This document shows positions 7,301 through 7,616 of a stretch of DNA of 7,616 nucleotides, one piece after another; within the stretch, counting starts at the first letter, position 1, and each line of letters begins with the position of its first letter. The translations under genes were made by a program, and so were the position numbers. Where the stretch lies: contig DIAS01000013.1 of the NCBI GenBank assembly GCA_002415855.1, forward strand, positions 1 through 7,616, read 5' to 3'. Below the pieces are notes generated by a model. That model was given only the letters and a program-made list of their open reading frames with translations. It was not told the origin of the DNA and ran no database searches. Origin of the DNA: Bacteroidales bacterium UBA5072. Lineage in GTDB: Bacteria; Bacteroidota; Bacteroidia; Bacteroidales; UBA10428.

Positions 7301-7616
7301 TCCTTCAATTCTGGTTTCAGTCCATACAAATTTTTTCATAGCTTCTTCCGGTTTTACCCATGGGCCGCCGCTCTCACTCCATCCGGGAGAGCCAGCAATA
7401 GCCATTTCCAGTCCCAATGAATCGGCCAACTCTGCAGTAAACCTGAAGGCATCTTTCCATTCCGGGGTCATATAAATCAGCCTTTTCTCCACAACCGAAG
7501 GTGTTGTCATACCAGCATCAAAGTTTTGAAATCCGCCAATACCCGCCCGGTGCATCCATTCTAAATCGGCCCGGATACCTTCCTTGGTAACATTCCCATT
7601 CATCCAGTGCCACCAT
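4367..7616 (-). CDS. α-L-rhamnosidase, family GH106 (5' end beyond window)
   Basis: Predicted α-L-rhamnosidase of the BT0986 type, a family known from rhamnogalacturonan breakdown. The frame is open to the right edge and reads WWHWMNGN there, a GH106-like start of the catalytic barrel, so the Met at 7603 is internal and the signal peptide plus a few dozen residues are probably missing. Counting from that Met, 1,078 residues are present. Barrel signatures are AGIGGFQNFDAG (20-31), GSPGWSESGGPWV (71-83), TDSWEAGTQNWT (431-442) and FVAAESLTAMGTDW (573-586). E435 and E577 are candidate catalytic acid and base by their motifs. A discoidin-like carbohydrate-binding insert lies at about 170-310 (LAELTDG, then YFRVTWEKLP). 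A C-terminal GH2-type β-sandwich covers about 955-1070 (AEVMVNGKSLGIVWKMPF). A glycine-rich stretch sits at 538-550. It is the first visible gene of the row and ends with TGA at 4367. The GH106 assignment is firm; linkage and substrate are not. Confidence 0.93.
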   Translation of the reverse strand, partial: WWHWMNGNVTKEGIRADLEWMHRAGIGGFQNFDAGMTTPSVVEKRLIYMTPEWKDAFRFTAELADSLGLEMAIAGSPGWSESGGPWVKPEEAMKKFVWTETRIEGGRSFSGILPKPPAVAGPFQNLGLINEFTGSGNSTPLPEYYADAAVVAYRLPDSDLSMVTLQPKITSSGGKFNLAELTDGDLAKSSFLPAAKVGESSWIQYEFAEPVAMQAITIVGGGNESMFRPAAEKRALEASGDGKEFRKIMEIPGGSLRQRTLSFDPVQAKYFRVTWEKLPSQDESIPGLSGMGFGRSPQGPAGTQVAELVLYSSGHVNRFEDKAAFIAATDLYKAFTPEVSPEEVVKKTDVVDLTSKMGSDGKLEWTAPSGNWMVLRLGYSLTGHRNGPASPEATGLEVDKLSSEHVKAYFTNYLDQYKDATGGLMGKRGLQYVITDSWEAGTQNWTDNMIQEFKKRRGYDMLPWLPVLTGHIVESAEASDKFLWDFRKTLGDLVTENHYDQLTNLLRERGMARYSESHEARRAFIGDGMEAKRTAAVPMGAGWTPGGFGGNEGGFATVYQADIRESASVAHLYGQSFVAAESLTAMGTDWAWSPELLKPIADHLMACGLNRFVIHTSVHQPLMDKVPGFSLGPFGQWFTRNETWAEQAIAWTTYLSRSCYMLQQGKFVADVAYYYGEDNNITVMFSKMRGGDLPPVPEGYNYDFVNSDAVVNVLAVKNSMLVTPSGMSYRLLALDPNSQYMTLTVLGKIRDMIKAGAVVSGPKPIMDPSLSDDPDKFNAIVKQLWPKEKGENTFGKGRVYAGYTIQKALTAMSIGQDFSYTKPAEDTKMFFVHRRSDNMDIYWVNNRNNRVENLEATFRVEGKEAEVWHPETGKIEQAAYTIENGVTRVPLHLESNDALFVVFRNKAKEEVRTISSGQQTELAIVEGPWKVKFQEKRGAPAEATFETLTPWNENKDNGVKYFSGTGTYTKTVNAPAEWFGGGTQLWIDLGTVKDIAEVMVNGKSLGIVWKMPFKVDVTSALHQGDNQLEIKVTNLWVNRLIGDRQPGAKEKITFTITEPYRADSPLKTSGLMGPVKIFSMKN

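Noticed and set aside
7601..7603. ATG at 7603 as the start of the GH106 gene
   Set aside because: The reading frame continues upstream as WWHW to the window edge, this matches the GH106 barrel start, and no signal peptide follows the Met. It is an internal methionine.

Overview
The window reads as part of a glycan-degradation locus from a member of the Bacteroidota. The reasons are the pairing of GH78 and GH106 α-L-rhamnosidases, the absence of Shine-Dalgarno sequences (A/T-rich leaders sit directly before the start codons), Sec-type signal peptides on every N-terminus that can be seen, and one TAnnTTTG-type -7 element. Base composition is moderate and even. Nothing in the sequence fixes a genus.

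All four genes lie on the minus strand, so transcription runs from high to low coordinates. In that order they are: (1) a GH106 α-L-rhamnosidase whose N-terminus lies beyond the right edge (7616 to 4367); (2) a secreted hydrolase of the neutral-ceramidase-like family (4212 to 2830); (3) a secreted metallo-β-lactamase-fold hydrolase (2758 to 1775); (4) a GH78 α-L-rhamnosidase whose C-terminal half lies beyond the left edge (1645 to 1). The gaps are 154, 71 and 129 bases. No gene-free stretch exceeds 300 bases. No tRNA, rRNA, CRISPR array, insertion sequence or integrase is present.

The two rhamnosidases come from unrelated families, and both act on terminal α-L-rhamnose. The two enzymes between them are metal-dependent hydrolases of non-glycosidic bonds (amide, ester or lactone types are typical of these folds). 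I infer that the cluster strips rhamnose from a substrate that also carries a non-sugar bond to be cut, such as a rhamnosylated lipid, an acylated or phenolic glycoside, or a substituted pectic or algal polysaccharide. No SusC/SusD pair, sulfatase, polysaccharide lyase or regulator is in view, so the substrate cannot be named.

The points most worth a second look are: the ceramidase-like protein, which keeps its apparent zinc ligands but seems to have Asn where ceramidases have the catalytic Ser; the conserved-looking sandwich of two hydrolases between two rhamnosidases; and a perfect 11-bp inverted repeat between the GH106 gene and the ceramidase-like gene.
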